DNA of 64,000 bases from positions 11,648,298-11,712,297 of the forward strand of contig NC_051068.1 of NCBI RefSeq assembly GCF_004664715.2. The letters are read 5' to 3'. The stretch comes from Peromyscus leucopus (Eukaryota > Chordata > Mammalia > Rodentia > Cricetidae). The notes below the pieces were generated by a model that was not told the DNA's origin, did no database searches, and worked only from the letters and a program-made list of their open reading frames with translations. Below are positions 34,414 to 44,790 of this stretch, piece by piece; positions within the stretch are counted from its first letter, which is position 1, and the number at the start of each line of letters is the position of its first letter. Both the position numbers and the translations under genes were made by a program.

Positions 34414-35030
34414 AACTGCTGGATTCTAATTTCTTAAGTTCCTTTAGATCCTCATGAATTCTTACACATTGCTTCACAGACATGACCTCTAGCATAACCA
34501 AAGGACCCCGACATTTATTTGCCTTGTTTTTCTATGCTTCCAACCTAACATATTAACTAGGAAATATGCCACCTCTGTATGAAATGTCAATGTTTCCAGT
34601 GGGCTTTGGGGTATGCTCATTTCAGGATCACCACAATGGCCTTCAAGACCCTGCTCCTTCTGCAGAATTCTCCCTGACTCCAAGGAAGGGAATTGTCACA
34701 AAGCTGGAGTTGGGATACCTAGCAGGCAAATTCCCTTGAGGACATATGGCAAGCATCTCTCTGTGTTCCTCCACTGAGCTCTACTGGCTTCCCAGTGGCA
34801 CAGTGTGACAACACAGCCTTGGTCTGGATTTGATAGCTTCTCATAGAGACTTTGGAAATGCAGCTCCTATGATCCCAGCATCGTGTTCCTTCTCCGACTC
34901 CTGCACTGCATTCTTATACTTGGTTGTGGAGCCCGTTAGGAAACATGGGTTAATGTGGCTGTTAGAGGAACTTTCATATCTGTTTAATTGAAACATAATG
35001 CTTAGACAGGTTGCTGGGTGATTATTCACA
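34414..35030. other. Unassigned sequence
   Basis: No gene or repeat recognised. Confidence 0.4.
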
Positions 35031-35031
35031 A

Positions 35032-35080
35032 AGGGAAAGAAGGAAAGAAAGGAAGGAAGGGAGGGAGGGAGGGAGGGATG

Positions 35081-35147
<67 letters not shown>
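35032..35147 (+). repeat. (GGAA)n-(GGGA)n-(GA)n microsatellite
   Basis: Compound purine repeat: GGAAAGAAGGAAAG at the left, then (GGGA)n at 35064-35088, then about 55 bp of GA. Confidence 0.93.
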
Positions 35148-35148
<1 letters not shown>

Positions 35149-36437
35149 ATTATTTTCCCAGAACTAAGGCTATCTTTATGATTTTCCCAAACTTCATATA
35201 TATTTATTTTCCAAACAAGTCTTCAGCAATCAGATTTCACCAGTCCAGCTTAAAGTTTATCTGAGAAAACAGCTTTTGATGTTCAGTTCTTCTGTGACTC
35301 TAAGTCTTTATTTTTTGATTAATTAGCAGATGGGAAATTTGAACACCAAGTCTCAATGATGGATTTTTTTTTAAATCAAGTAATTCTAATTCCATAGGTG
35401 TTTTCTTAATAACTTTTGGTAACGGTACCAATTTTATCTATTGTTCCCACCTGTTCCTCTTTTAGAGCGTGAAATCAGTATTTGCTAAAGCAAAGTACCG
35501 ATGAACAATTACACTTAATATGTGTTTTCTCTTTTTCTGTCTCGGGGTATATTGAAGTCACGGACTCAGACAGAGTCTCTTTGCAGATGTGGCCAGCAGA
35601 CTCCATTCTGTCTTTTCATGCTGTCATATTCTTTTGTGGATGTCTCTGTTTTAAGATGCGCTTGCCCCAAGCATCACCAATTGCCTTTTGTTTCCACACT
35701 GCAGGGAAGACTGGGCTAATCCATGTGTCACTGTGAAACTTCAGGCCTCTCTGTTTGACAGGTAGCAAGCCTGACAGCAATCTATTGAAAATGCATTTTA
35801 GGCGATCATTTTTTCCAGTCTAATTTGCTCTTAATAAAATGATGGTGTAGACAAGACAAATCCATCTGTGTGGGTTTGCTTAGTTCAAATAATTGCACTT
35901 TGAGAAAGACACACTGACAGTTTTCACAAATACAAAATGATGAAACTCCCCTGGGAATACAATGAGAAAGCTTCACGATAAATGGCATCCTTTAGCCTGA
36001 GTGAACCCAAAGCACTTTGGGAGCTGTGGACATTCAGATGACTCCCCAGGGGTAAGGAAGCAGACAGAGTTCATATAAGCTGGGCAGCAAGCCTCATTCT
36101 GTTGCCTACCGTGGAAAAATATGGCACCTTCCACAAAAATGCACTTTCACTGAACATGGGTATTTATGAACTGTACCTGCATGCTACAATTGCCAGTATC
36201 ACAAATGTATGTTCACAAAGTATGACAAAACTACACATATAAAACTAACAGTATCTATTACCTTGTTTCTTATCATGGTCCCACTTTCTAAATTTGTCTC
36301 CTGCTCCACCCTTGCCCAGATAATATTCCTGCCTCTCCAGGAAAGAGACACAATGCAGGTTAATGTCCACCATCCCTTTACCCACAGTCAGCTACTCTGG
36401 CAACGCAGCGATCAAATGGATTTGTTGTGCTGTTGCT
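35148..36437. other. Unassigned sequence
   Basis: No gene or repeat recognised. Confidence 0.4.
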
Positions 36438-36439
36438 TT

Positions 36440-36596
36440 ATTTTGTTTCTTTGTCTGCAACAGGGTCTCATGCAGCCCTGGCTGACCTCCAGCAGTCTGG
36501 GTAGCTTACAGTCTGGCCATATTCCTCTGACCTTCTTTCCTCCAGCTCCTGGGTGCCGGATTACAGGAGGATGCACACAATCATACCAAGCTCCAA
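36440..36596 (-). mobile_element. Diverged B1-type SINE
   Basis: Reverse-complement B1 words are visible but mutated: CAACAGGGTCTCATGCAGCC, CTGGCTGACCTCCAGCAG, CTCCTGGGTGCCGGATTACAGG. The apparent 133-codon frame at 36209-36610 runs through it and is a shadow. Confidence 0.6.
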
Positions 36597-36599
36597 ATT

Positions 36600-37250
36600 T
36601 CCAAATTTGAAATATTTTTTTGCAGATTTTCTCTTCCACAATTTTTTTATCCATTTTTTCCAAATTTACAAATAGGTGATATGTTTTAAGTCATTATAAT
36701 ACCACTCGAATTCTTAAAGACATCAAAGTTTCTTAAACTGTACTATGCATACCACTGACAGCTAATTATGTTAACTGGAAAAAAAACCCAAAACAACAAC
36801 AAAAACTGCCTATTCTGTAGCTTGGACACAATAGTAAGAAGGTTTATTTTCATTAGTTTTATTAACTGTTTCACTAATTGAAATCACCATCCATGCTGTT
36901 TATATCAATAATATCTAAGTTTTAAATGAAAGAAAAATTATAATTGCATCTTAAAGTAAGAAGAGTCAGTTAATTGTGTTCCTATGTTTAGTTAGATGCC
37001 TGGAATGATTTTCATCTGTATCAGTTGCTGAGTAAAAGAAAGCCATTGCATTTCTATTGTAGGTAAAAATGTAGGGCTGTGACAAGCAGAACTTCTGCAC
37101 AGGGCCAAGCGTCAGGGCCCTGGCACGTGCTCCCCTTTGCAGTGTTTCCTAGTCCCCTGGCCTGAGCCTATAGAGGGGGAAAAAAAACAAAAAACATTAA
37201 GCAACTCCAAAAAAATGCCATTCTTAACAAAGGTTCCCTCATCCCACCCG
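36600..37250. other. Unassigned sequence
   Basis: No gene or repeat recognised. Confidence 0.4.
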
Positions 37251-37254
37251 GTCC

Positions 37255-37447
37255 GCGCCACCTCCCTTTTCTCCTCATACCGCCCCTCTTCCTTCCGCCC
37301 CTCTCCTTCTCTCTACCCCTCCCCCCTCTCTCTCGTTTTCTTTCTCCCTCTCACTCTCCTCTTTTTATTTCTATCCCCTTCTCCATTTCTGTCTCAATCC
37401 CTGTCTCTTCCTCTCCTCTCCCCGCTCTCTCGCTCTCTCTCCTTCTG
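37255..37447 (+). repeat. C/T-rich tract
   Basis: About 190 bp of imperfect pyrimidines (CTCTCC, CCCCTC, TTTCTCCC). It makes a low-complexity Ser/Leu/Pro-rich frame that is not a gene. Confidence 0.8.
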
Positions 37448-38476
37448 TAAACCCAGTATGTTCTAGGAAGTTGAAGTGTGGATTTTAATGCATGTTGAGC
37501 TTATATCTGGAGTAGAGAATAATAATTTCAAAATAACAAAAGCTTTCCAACACTCTTAACAGGCAGGACGGATGCGCTGTATTGGAATGTAGTGTTTTGG
37601 CGCCATCTGGTGTTTGCTTCTCAGATTTGCAGCTTCGTTTGATCCGGAGAAAAGCAAGTGGAGAACGGATGGAAGAAAGGGATTGTGGGTCTTCCTATTG
37701 TGGTGCCAGTCAGAGCTGGCTGGAAGTTCTTAGGTGAGGAGGTGATTGGAGGAGAGATGGCAAGGAGATGCTGGCAGAATCCACATCCGGTCTGTGACAA
37801 GCAACCACCCTGGGCAGATGGTGGGTTCTGGGATTTTGTCAGGGGAGGTTAAATCTCAGGCCAGAAGTGCTGGATGATGCTCTGGGCAGCAGCAATTGGC
37901 TTTCATAGTCTGAGAAGATTGTTTATTTTAATATAACAATAGTTCAGCACAAAAAGGGGAAAAATCAAGGTAGGGTATGGGCAGAAACACAACCAAACTT
38001 AAAGCTCCAAAACTCCCTGAAGGTTTGATGATATCTCAGCTCAAACTCATGAACTTCCTTACCGCCACCAACTCATACAAATGCCACCAGCTCGTTCTGT
38101 GGGGATGGGAGCCTAGCCAGGTTGTGAACTGCAACGAAGAGTGATCTCTGAAGATCCCACTGCCTGTGGCCCACATGTGTCTTCCCAGCATCTCCCCGAC
38201 CCTGTCTTTCTGGCTGCATCACTGCTGTCTGGCTCAGCTGCCCACCAGCTGCCCTGTCTGGCTCACTCTGCTCTCCCACCAGCCAGTCCTCAGCCTCCTT
38301 GTGAGACCTCTCTCCTTTGCAGTCTGCCCCTAGGCGTAAGAAAAAAGCTCTACTGTGCGCTGAGTCCCCCTTTCCACTTTCCTCTCCTCTCTGTGCCCTT
38401 CTTGGACACTCAGGGCTAAGCACTCAAGCTTTCTGTACAGCCAGCTCTTGCTACTATAGAACCCTTGTAACTGCTG
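37448..38476. other. Unassigned sequence
   Basis: No gene recognised. Overlapping frames on both strands at 38073-38511 have no domain signature. Confidence 0.4.
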
Positions 38477-38934
38477 ATCCTTTATTGTTGGGTTTTTGGG
38501 GGGCTCTTTGAGAGGGGGGCACCACCCAGCTCACAAATAAATCACACATGGAGGCTTATTATTACTAATGAATGCTCGGCCTTAGCTTGGCTTAGTTTCT
38601 AGCCAGCTTTCCTTATCTTAAATTATCCCGTCTACCTTTTGCCTCAGGGCTTTTCCTGTTCTCTTATTTCTGTAAATCTTACTCTTACTCTGTGTGGCTG
38701 GCTCCTGGAGTCCTCCTCCTTCTCTGTCTCCTTCTACTCTTCCTCTCCAGATTTCTCCATATATATACCTTCTCTCTGGCTGCCAGTCCCACCCACCTTT
38801 TCTCCTGCCTTGCTATTGGCTGTTCAGCTCTTTATCAGACCATCAGGTGTTTTAGACAGGCACAGGAACACAGAGTTAAACAAATGCAACATAAACAAAA
38901 GTAACATACCTTAAAATATTCAATTACAATCCTT
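38477..38934 (-). mobile_element. Solo ERV LTR with 6-bp TSD
   Basis: The LTR itself is 38483-38928 (446 bp), flanked by exact ATCCTT at 38477-38482 and 38929-38934. The left end reads TATTGTTGGG, so the terminal TG has mutated to TA; the right end is CA. Its sequence matches the LTR at 685-1599 outside the minisatellite and the plus-strand LTR at 54981-58361, so it serves as the unexpanded reference copy. Sense is minus by comparison with that copy. No internal region is present, so it arose by recombination between two LTRs or is an orphan. Confidence 0.85.
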
Positions 38935-39091
38935 TGCCTGGACACTCTTCTCCTCCCACTTCCAGTTAATTCTTACTCATCTTTTAAGAGCTAAGTTCTA
39001 GCTCACACATCCTTCTCCCATGCTATTAAATCAAAGACCTAGATCTTAAGTTTTAATAACTGTAAACCACTCCCATTTAGACAACAATCAC

Positions 39092-39255
39092 ACTTGCACT
39101 GGGGAGGTAGCTCATCAGTTAAAAACACATGCTACATTTGCAAAGGACCCAGAGTCAGTTCTCAGCACCCAAGTCAAGTGGCTAATGACCACTTGTAATT
39201 CTAGCTCCAGAGTATCTGACACCCCCTTCTGAACTCTCCTGGTGCCCACATTCAC
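39092..39255 (+). mobile_element. B2 SINE
   Basis: ACTGGGGAGGTAGCTCATCAGTTAA (tRNA A-box-like region), CCCAGAGTCAGTTCTCAGCACC (B-box region), GGCTAATGACCACTTGTAATTC and CTGACACCCCCTTCTGAACTC follow the B2 order. It ends in (CA)n. Confidence 0.85.
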
Positions 39256-39425
39256 ACACACACACACACACACATGTACACACAGATGACATACACATAC
39301 ATACACATATGTACACACACAATACACATATGTACATGCATACATATATACACACACAATATACACATGTACACACATATATACACACAATACACACATG
39401 TACACACATACATATACATACACAC
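39252..39425 (+). repeat. (CA)n/(CATA)n low-complexity tract
   Basis: CACA, CATA and TGTACA words in irregular order, extending from the B2 tail. Its minus-strand Cys/Val-rich frames are artefacts. Confidence 0.9.
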
Positions 39426-39884
39426 TTTGAAATAATTTAATGTTAAATACATTTGGAAAATTATTCTTAGAAATTTTTTTTACTATCTCACCTACTAAAG
39501 GGTAATTACTATAATAATGGAGATGGTATGTATTTCCACTAAATGATATATTTAATTTCTGGATGAATAAATACTTGGCAGGGGAAAAAGACACTGAGGT
39601 AGGCAGGGAAAGATTAAAAAGATTGTCATAGCAAAAACAAGTCCCTCTACTTAGTTTTATAATGTCACGTGCAATTAAAACCCATTTTACGCAGACTGCC
39701 TTCAGCTGTCCCTACAACCCAGAGAACGTGGTGAGTAACTTGTCTTCTGAACAGCAAGGGTCATATCGAGTGCGCTAGTCAGGCAGGCTGCTGTGTAGCC
39801 AGAGACCACGTGCAGCTCCTGAGTCAGCAGCCAGGAGAGCAGAGGCAGCTACCTCCACTCCATACACAGCACACCATTTCTTTC
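39426..39884. other. Unassigned sequence
   Basis: No gene or repeat recognised. Confidence 0.4.
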
Positions 39885-40015
39885 CTTTTTTGAAGGGAGG
39901 TCTTGTGTTTCACTGACTGGCTTGAAACTCACTATATAACTGAAGCATGACCTTGAACTTCTGGTCTCTTTTCTTTACCTCCCAAGCATGAGGGTTATAG
40001 ACATGAGCCACCGCA
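39885..40015 (-). mobile_element. Diverged B1-type SINE
   Basis: Mutated reverse-complement B1: CACTGACTGGCTTGAAACTCAC, CCTTGAACTTCTGG, CCTCCCAAGCATGAGGGTTATAGACATGAGCCACC. Confidence 0.6.
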
Positions 40016-40019
40016 TTTC

Positions 40020-40990
40020 TGATCGAGTGGCCCCATCACTTTGGGCCTCTGATAAACCAATTTACCCTGGAGAGAGCGCTTGGCAAGTCAGTAAACAAAG
40101 AATGGAAGAGACAGAGACCAGTTTCTACCTCCAGTGGCCCAGTGAGCTCACCCAGGGCCTACCCACTAGCGGTTCATAGCTCCTTCCAGTGATATTACCT
40201 TGGGGGATATTGAACTACCGAACTAATAGATGCCACCCCCTTTCCTGCTCTGATATTTAATTCAGCACGGCCCCTTCATAAAATCCTACATGTATTAAGT
40301 TAATGTCACCCATGCAGCCCCATTCTCCCTCCATGAGCTTAAACAGGTATATGTAACATGTAGCAAGTCTTACTTAGGACATTTTATGTTAAAAAGAAAT
40401 GCTTGTGTGGCTAATTTGGAAGTAGATTTACATGCTTTTCTGTGAGCCTCTCAACACTGTTATTTGAATTGAGTAATGATGGTGACAAAGAGATGTTTAG
40501 AAAACTACCATGGGGGGTGGGAGTAGACAGGTAAGTCAAAAGAACAGCAAACAGTTGAAGCAACAGAAAACAAGACAGAAAAAGGAACGGATGACCCCAG
40601 TTCAGCACCTGACCTGCATTCAGGGCAGATTCAGTGTGGGGACCTCTGAAATGCACGATTCTAGCCAAGGAACAACTGAGGTGACCACCTGTCACTCCAC
40701 TAAACGTGGCAGGCACAGATAGCAGAGATTTCTGTTCCCTCCGTTGCTATGGGAAAAAATAAATCCCAGGCAAGAATGAAAAACACCTAAGCTTAAATGA
40801 AATTTGCAGTTTTTGTTATGTAATACTTTATTTTTAGAATCCAGGTCATGTTTGCAAACTTGAGTATCTGGAAAAAAAACCAGGGGCTTTGTAATTAAAA
40901 CATAGCAGAAAGACATTGGTTAACCTGTGTCTCCAATTAGCAGCAGGGAAAGATTTCCCTAGGGGACAAAATTGTAAAAGGCAGCAAGAA
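40020..40990. other. Unassigned sequence
   Basis: No gene or repeat recognised. Confidence 0.4.
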
Positions 40991-40992
40991 CC

Positions 40993-41132
40993 AGACATAA
41001 CAGCACAGGCCTATTATCCTAGTGGGAGCAGAGGCAGGGATGATGATTCTGAGGTCAGGGACATCGCTCAGGGGTCGAGTGCCTGCCTAAAAGCCCCAGA
41101 TCACTTTCAAGGCACAGCAAAAATAGATAGAG
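40993..41132 (+). mobile_element. B1 head joined to ID element
   Basis: 40993-41052 resembles the first half of a B1 (GCACAGGCCTATTATCCTAG, GGAGCAGAGGCAGGGATGATG). 41056-41130 is ID-like (GGGACATCGCTCAGGGGTCGAGTGCCTGCCTAAAAGCC). The B1-then-ID order is the reverse of a B4, so it may be two insertions. Confidence 0.5.
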
Positions 41133-41312
41133 ACACATGCACACCACGTGCACACACATACACACATGCGTGTGCACACACATACATGCACACACATACA
41201 TAGACATTCACACACGTGTATACACACATGCACACATACACCTACACACACATGTATGCATGTGCATCCACACCCGTGCATGCACTCACACACACGTGCA
41301 CACACATGACTT
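41132..41312 (+). repeat. (CA)n-rich tract with CATG/GTGCAC words
   Basis: About 180 bp of alternating purine-pyrimidine sequence (ACACACATG, GTGCACACAC), following directly on the ID tail. Confidence 0.9.
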
Positions 41313-41399
41313 ACTTTAGTTCTGTTGGTGCTCTCAGGTACAGCCTCGTATATCAAATATTCCTGTTGTGAAGATGAGGAAACCAGTACATTGAGAGTG

Positions 41400-41646
41400 G
41401 TTTTGGTTTTTGTTTTTTGGGTTTTTTTTTGTTTTGTTTTGTTTTGGTTGGTTGGTTGGTTGGTTGGTTTTTTTGTTTTGTTTTGGTTTGGTTTGGTTTT
41501 TGGTTTTTTGAGACAGGGTTTCTCTGTGTAGTCCTGGCTGTCATGGATCTCACTCTGTAGTCCAGGCTGGCCTCAAACTCACAGAGATCCGCCTGTTTCT
41601 GCCTCCCGAGTGCTGGGATTAAAGTTGTGTACAACCACCGCCTGGT
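41400..41646 (-). mobile_element. B1 SINE with long T/G-rich tail
   Basis: The T/G-rich part at 41400-41508 is the reverse-complemented, expanded A-rich tail (TTTTG and TTGG repeats). 41509-41645 is a well-preserved B1 (GAGACAGGGTTTCTCTGTG ... GGATTAAAGTTGTG). Flanking words CATTGAGAGT (41389-41398) and CATCGAGAGT (41648-41657) look like a 10-bp duplication with one mismatch. Confidence 0.92.
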
Positions 41647-42000
41647 GCATCGAGAGTTTTAGGAAGTTTGCCTAGCACCAACAGGAAGCAGTTCTGGGAC
41701 AGACAGTGTTTGAACTGTTATTCCTCGGACGCTCTGCCCTGAATGCGGCCATTAATACTAGCTTATTCGAGGACACATAAGAATCTTAAGTCTCTTCCTC
41801 TGAGACACAGTGGTTTCTCTCCCTCATGTGGAACTCCACACCAGAGCTCTGCTGGTTCTGCTGTTTTCCCTGACCTCTCCTCTACCTTTCCTTCCTTTGT
41901 CACAGTGCATTAGTTCTTTTAAAAAATAAAATAAATGGGTTTCACGTACGTATATATTATGTTCTCACTGTCCTCCATGCCCTTTTCTTGGCCACATCGC

Positions 42001-42079
42001 TCATCTCTCTCTCTGTCTCTCTGTTTCTGTCTCTCTTTCTCTGTCTCTCTCTCTCTGTCTCTCTCTCTCTCATACACAC

Positions 42080-42142
<63 letters not shown>
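42001..42142 (+). repeat. Inverted (TC)n - CACACA - (GA)n repeat
   Basis: A TC-rich stretch (42004-42072) is followed by ATACACACACAG and then about 59 bp of GA (42084-42142). The two arms are self-complementary, so the single strand can fold into a long hairpin. Confidence 0.93.
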
Positions 42143-42145
<3 letters not shown>

Positions 42146-42149
42146 AAAA

Positions 42150-42830
42150 ATCTATTTGTCTTTCAGGGTCTGGCTTATTCCACTTACCATGCTACCCGCT
42201 CCACCCACTTTCTTCAAGTGACATCACGCGCTTGCTCCCATTCTGGACACTATATAGATGTCATATTTCCTTTGCCTGCTCACCTGTCCCCAGGGTGACA
42301 GGCTAACTTTGCCATTATAAACAGTGCTTTGTAAGCACGAGTGTACAGGTGTCCCTGCTGCAGGCTGGCCTGGGTTCCTTCACACGCACACCCGAAGTGG
42401 CAGAGCCTGATTGTTTGGTAGCTTTATTTGTAGTTTTTTGAGGAGAGAATCTTCATTCTGATTAGTGTAGAGGCTGGACTGGTTCCACGCTCCACTCCTT
42501 TCCATGAGCATCCTCACTGACACTCTGTTCCCTTGAGGGCAGCCGCTGACAGGGAGGAAGGGAGTTTCAATGTGGTTTTGATGTGCATTCCCCCAGTGGT
42601 TAGGGATGCTAAGCGTTTTTTTTTCATATATTTATTGAATATTTGTAATTCTTTTGAAAACTGCCTGCTTAATTCATATGCCCATTTACTGACTGGATTA
42701 TTGCTCAGGGTGTTCCATTTTCAGTTCTTTTATATTATAGATATTAAACACCTGCCTGACGAATAGCTGGCAGATGCTTCCTCCCTCACTTCCCATAGGT
42801 TATGGCTTCCTCTGCCAGAGGGAAGCTCTT
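42150..42830 (-). mobile_element. Ancient L1 (L1M type) ORF2 end/3' UTR
   Basis: The plus strand has the typical antisense order of old mammalian L1 3' ends: GGGTCTGGCTTATTCCACTTACC (42169-42191), CATTATAAACAGTGCT, TTTGAGGAGAG, TCAATGTGGTTTTGATGTGCATTCCC (42568-42593), GGTTAGGGATGCTAAGCG, TTTGAAAACTGCCTGC.TAATTCATATGCCCATTTACTGACTGG. Heavily decayed. Confidence 0.82.
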
Positions 42831-42849
42831 ATGCAATCTTACCTGTCAG

Positions 42850-42921
42850 TCTTCTTCTTCTTCTTCTTCTTCTTCTTCTTCTTCTTCTTCTTCTTCTTCT
42901 TCTTCTTCTTCTTCTTCTTCT

Positions 42922-42976
<55 letters not shown>
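42850..42976 (+). repeat. (TTC)26-(TC)n compound repeat
   Basis: 78 bp of CTT/TTC (42850-42927) passes into about 50 bp of TC, then a C run. It lies at the tail side of the minus-strand SINE at 42990-43300. The poly-Ser and poly-Phe frames through it are artefacts. Confidence 0.95.
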
Positions 42977-42978
<2 letters not shown>

Positions 42979-42989
42979 CCCCCTCTCTG

Positions 42990-43300
42990 TGTGCAAGTGC
43001 ATGTGTGTGATTGCAGGTATGAATTGCTAAATGTATGTGGAAATCAGAGTGCAGCCTTGGCTATCGGTACCTGACTGTCACTGTTTGAGGAGAAATCTCC
43101 TGTTATTTGTGTAGGTCAGGCTGGCTGGCTTGGGAGCTGCTGGGTATTTTCCTGTCCCTGTCTCGAACACCACAGGAACATTGGATCGCAGGCATGCTCC
43201 ACTGGGTTTCACTCTATATGTGTCACGGGGAGCCACATTCAGGTCCTCACACTTGTGCAGCACGTGCTCTACCCGCTGAGCCATCTCCCCATTCCCTCAT
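42990..43300 (-). mobile_element. B3-like SINE, diverged
   Basis: Reverse-complement SINE: GTATGAATTGCTAAATGTATGTGG..., TGTTTGAGGAGAAATCTCC, GGTCAGGCTGGCTGGC, GGATCGCAGGCATGC, and the tRNA-derived head at about 43218-43295 (CACATTCAGGTCCTCACAC, GCTCTACCCGCTGAGCCATCTCCCC). Confidence 0.7.
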
Positions 43301-43422
43301 GTGACAGACTTGCTCTTGTTGCCTGGGCGACTGGTGTTTTGTTTTGTTTTGTTTCAGTAAGTCCCTGACAGTATTGACTTCTGTTCTCCTCAACCATCTT
43401 CCAAGTTTCTCAACTTAAAGTC

Positions 43423-43560
43423 AATGGTGCTTCACACCTGTAATTCTAGCACTCATGGGGCAGGAACAGAAGGATCAGGAGTTCAAGGTCAGCCTCAGCT
43501 GCATATGGAATTCAAGGGAGCCTCAGTTACATAAGACACTAAAAACCAAAAAAACAAACC
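43423..43560 (+). mobile_element. B1-type SINE
   Basis: CAATGGTGCTTCACACCTGTAATTCTAGCAC, GGGGCAGGAACAGAAGGATCAGGAGTTCAAGGTCAGCC, then a CAAAA-rich tail. Diverged, proto-B1-like. Confidence 0.75.
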
Positions 43561-43574
43561 AAAACATCAACAAC

Positions 43575-43795
43575 AGAGTTAATGAAATATAATAAAGAAC
43601 ACAGAAATAAACCCATATAGACACGACCATCTGATTCTCAACAAAGGTGCCCAAAATACACATTTAAGAAAAGACAGTTCTTGAACAAACATGCAGGAAA
43701 ATTTGATGTCCTCAAGAAGAAAAATGAAGCCAGTTCTAGATCTCTCTCTGTGCAAAAGTCACTTTAAAACGGATGCAAGTTCCTTTTAGGACACA
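43575..43795 (+). mobile_element. Ancient L1 ORF2 fragment
   Basis: Words follow L1 ORF2: ACACAGAAATAAACCCATATAG, GACCATCTGATTCTCAACAAAGGTGCC, TTAAGAAAAGACAG...CTTGAACAAA, then GCAAAAGTCACTTTAAAACGGATG. Stops are present. Confidence 0.6.
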
Positions 43796-44395
43796 CGGAC
43801 ACTCTTGGCAGTACCCCTGCAAGTGGCAATAGCTGGAACACCTCCTTCCGAGGTCTCCTCTCCAGCCTGCAGAGACCCCTGAGTGAAGTTCTCTGCCTCT
43901 CTGACACCCACAAAATTATCCTTCTGAGCCCAGGAAATCCTCTTTTACTTTGGAAAATAGTGTCTGCTTCATAGGATGAGACCAGAGGTAGTTTGTATTC
44001 AAAGGTGGTTTCCAGACCCTCTTAAAAAGTGGAAATCTGAACTCTAAGGGTTCACAGAGCACAGAGCAAAGACCAGTCTGCCATGGCAGCCACCACCTTT
44101 ACCGGCAGCATGCTGTCCAGCTCGTCAGGGACCACTCCAGCCCTCTCCTCCTGTCTCTTTGCCTGCCAGGGCTCTCAGTGTTTTGATTTGCAAACATTGG
44201 CTTATGATTTTGGAGACAGTAGCCAGAAAGAATTGATGGGGTTCATTTGGAGGGTGTCACAACCCTTCCCAGAAGGGATGAAGCACACACAATAAGATCC
44301 AGGCTGTGCTGGATGGCAGGGAGAAAATAAATGCAAAAAAAAAAAGAGGAAAAATTTCTCAAAATATGATTCATCTGGTGACTTTCTTAATAAAG
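43796..44395. other. Unassigned sequence
   Basis: No gene recognised. The 70-codon frame at 44083-44295 is Ser/Thr-rich with no domain. Confidence 0.4.
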
Positions 44396-44397
44396 AA

Positions 44398-44790
44398 ACA
44401 TTTTAAAGTATTTTTATTTTTGGGAATTCCATACGTAAGTAATATAAAATTATTTGCACCCCTGCCTCTCTAACTCTTCCTATCGTACCCCAACTCTATC
44501 CTAAACTCGTGACCTCTTATTTTTAAACTATTATTGTTACATATAAGCATCTATAATATACATATACACAAGCAATCTACTGAATCCACTAAATGCTGCT
44601 TATACGCAGATGTGTTTAAGGTCAGCCTTTCCTGTACCTGAGTTTTCAGGTTAAAGTGTGTGGCTACCTCCTGGCCACTGACTATTTATATTCAGCATCC
44701 TGCCTTGCACAGAGTAGGCCAGTCATAAAGATTTGCTCTATCATGATATTTCCCTGTTTCCAAGAATGTTCATATAGAATTCTCAAGATC
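44398..44790 (-). mobile_element. L1 3' UTR fragment
   Basis: Antisense L1 3' UTR related to 1920-2425: a reversed tail at the left (AAAGTATTTTTATTTTTGGG), AACTCGTGACCTCTTATTTTT, ATTATTGTTACATATAAGC, GAATCCACTAAATGCTGCTTATACGC, then diverging. Confidence 0.55.

Noticed and set aside
36209..36610. 133-codon plus-strand frame
   Set aside because: Its second half is a reversed, decayed B1 SINE.
39115..39594. 159-codon Cys/Val/Tyr-rich minus-strand frame
   Set aside because: Translation of a B2 SINE and the CA/CATA tract.
42774..43074. Poly-Phe and poly-Ser frames with apparent leader sequences
   Set aside because: Reading frames of the (TTC)26-(TC)n repeat.
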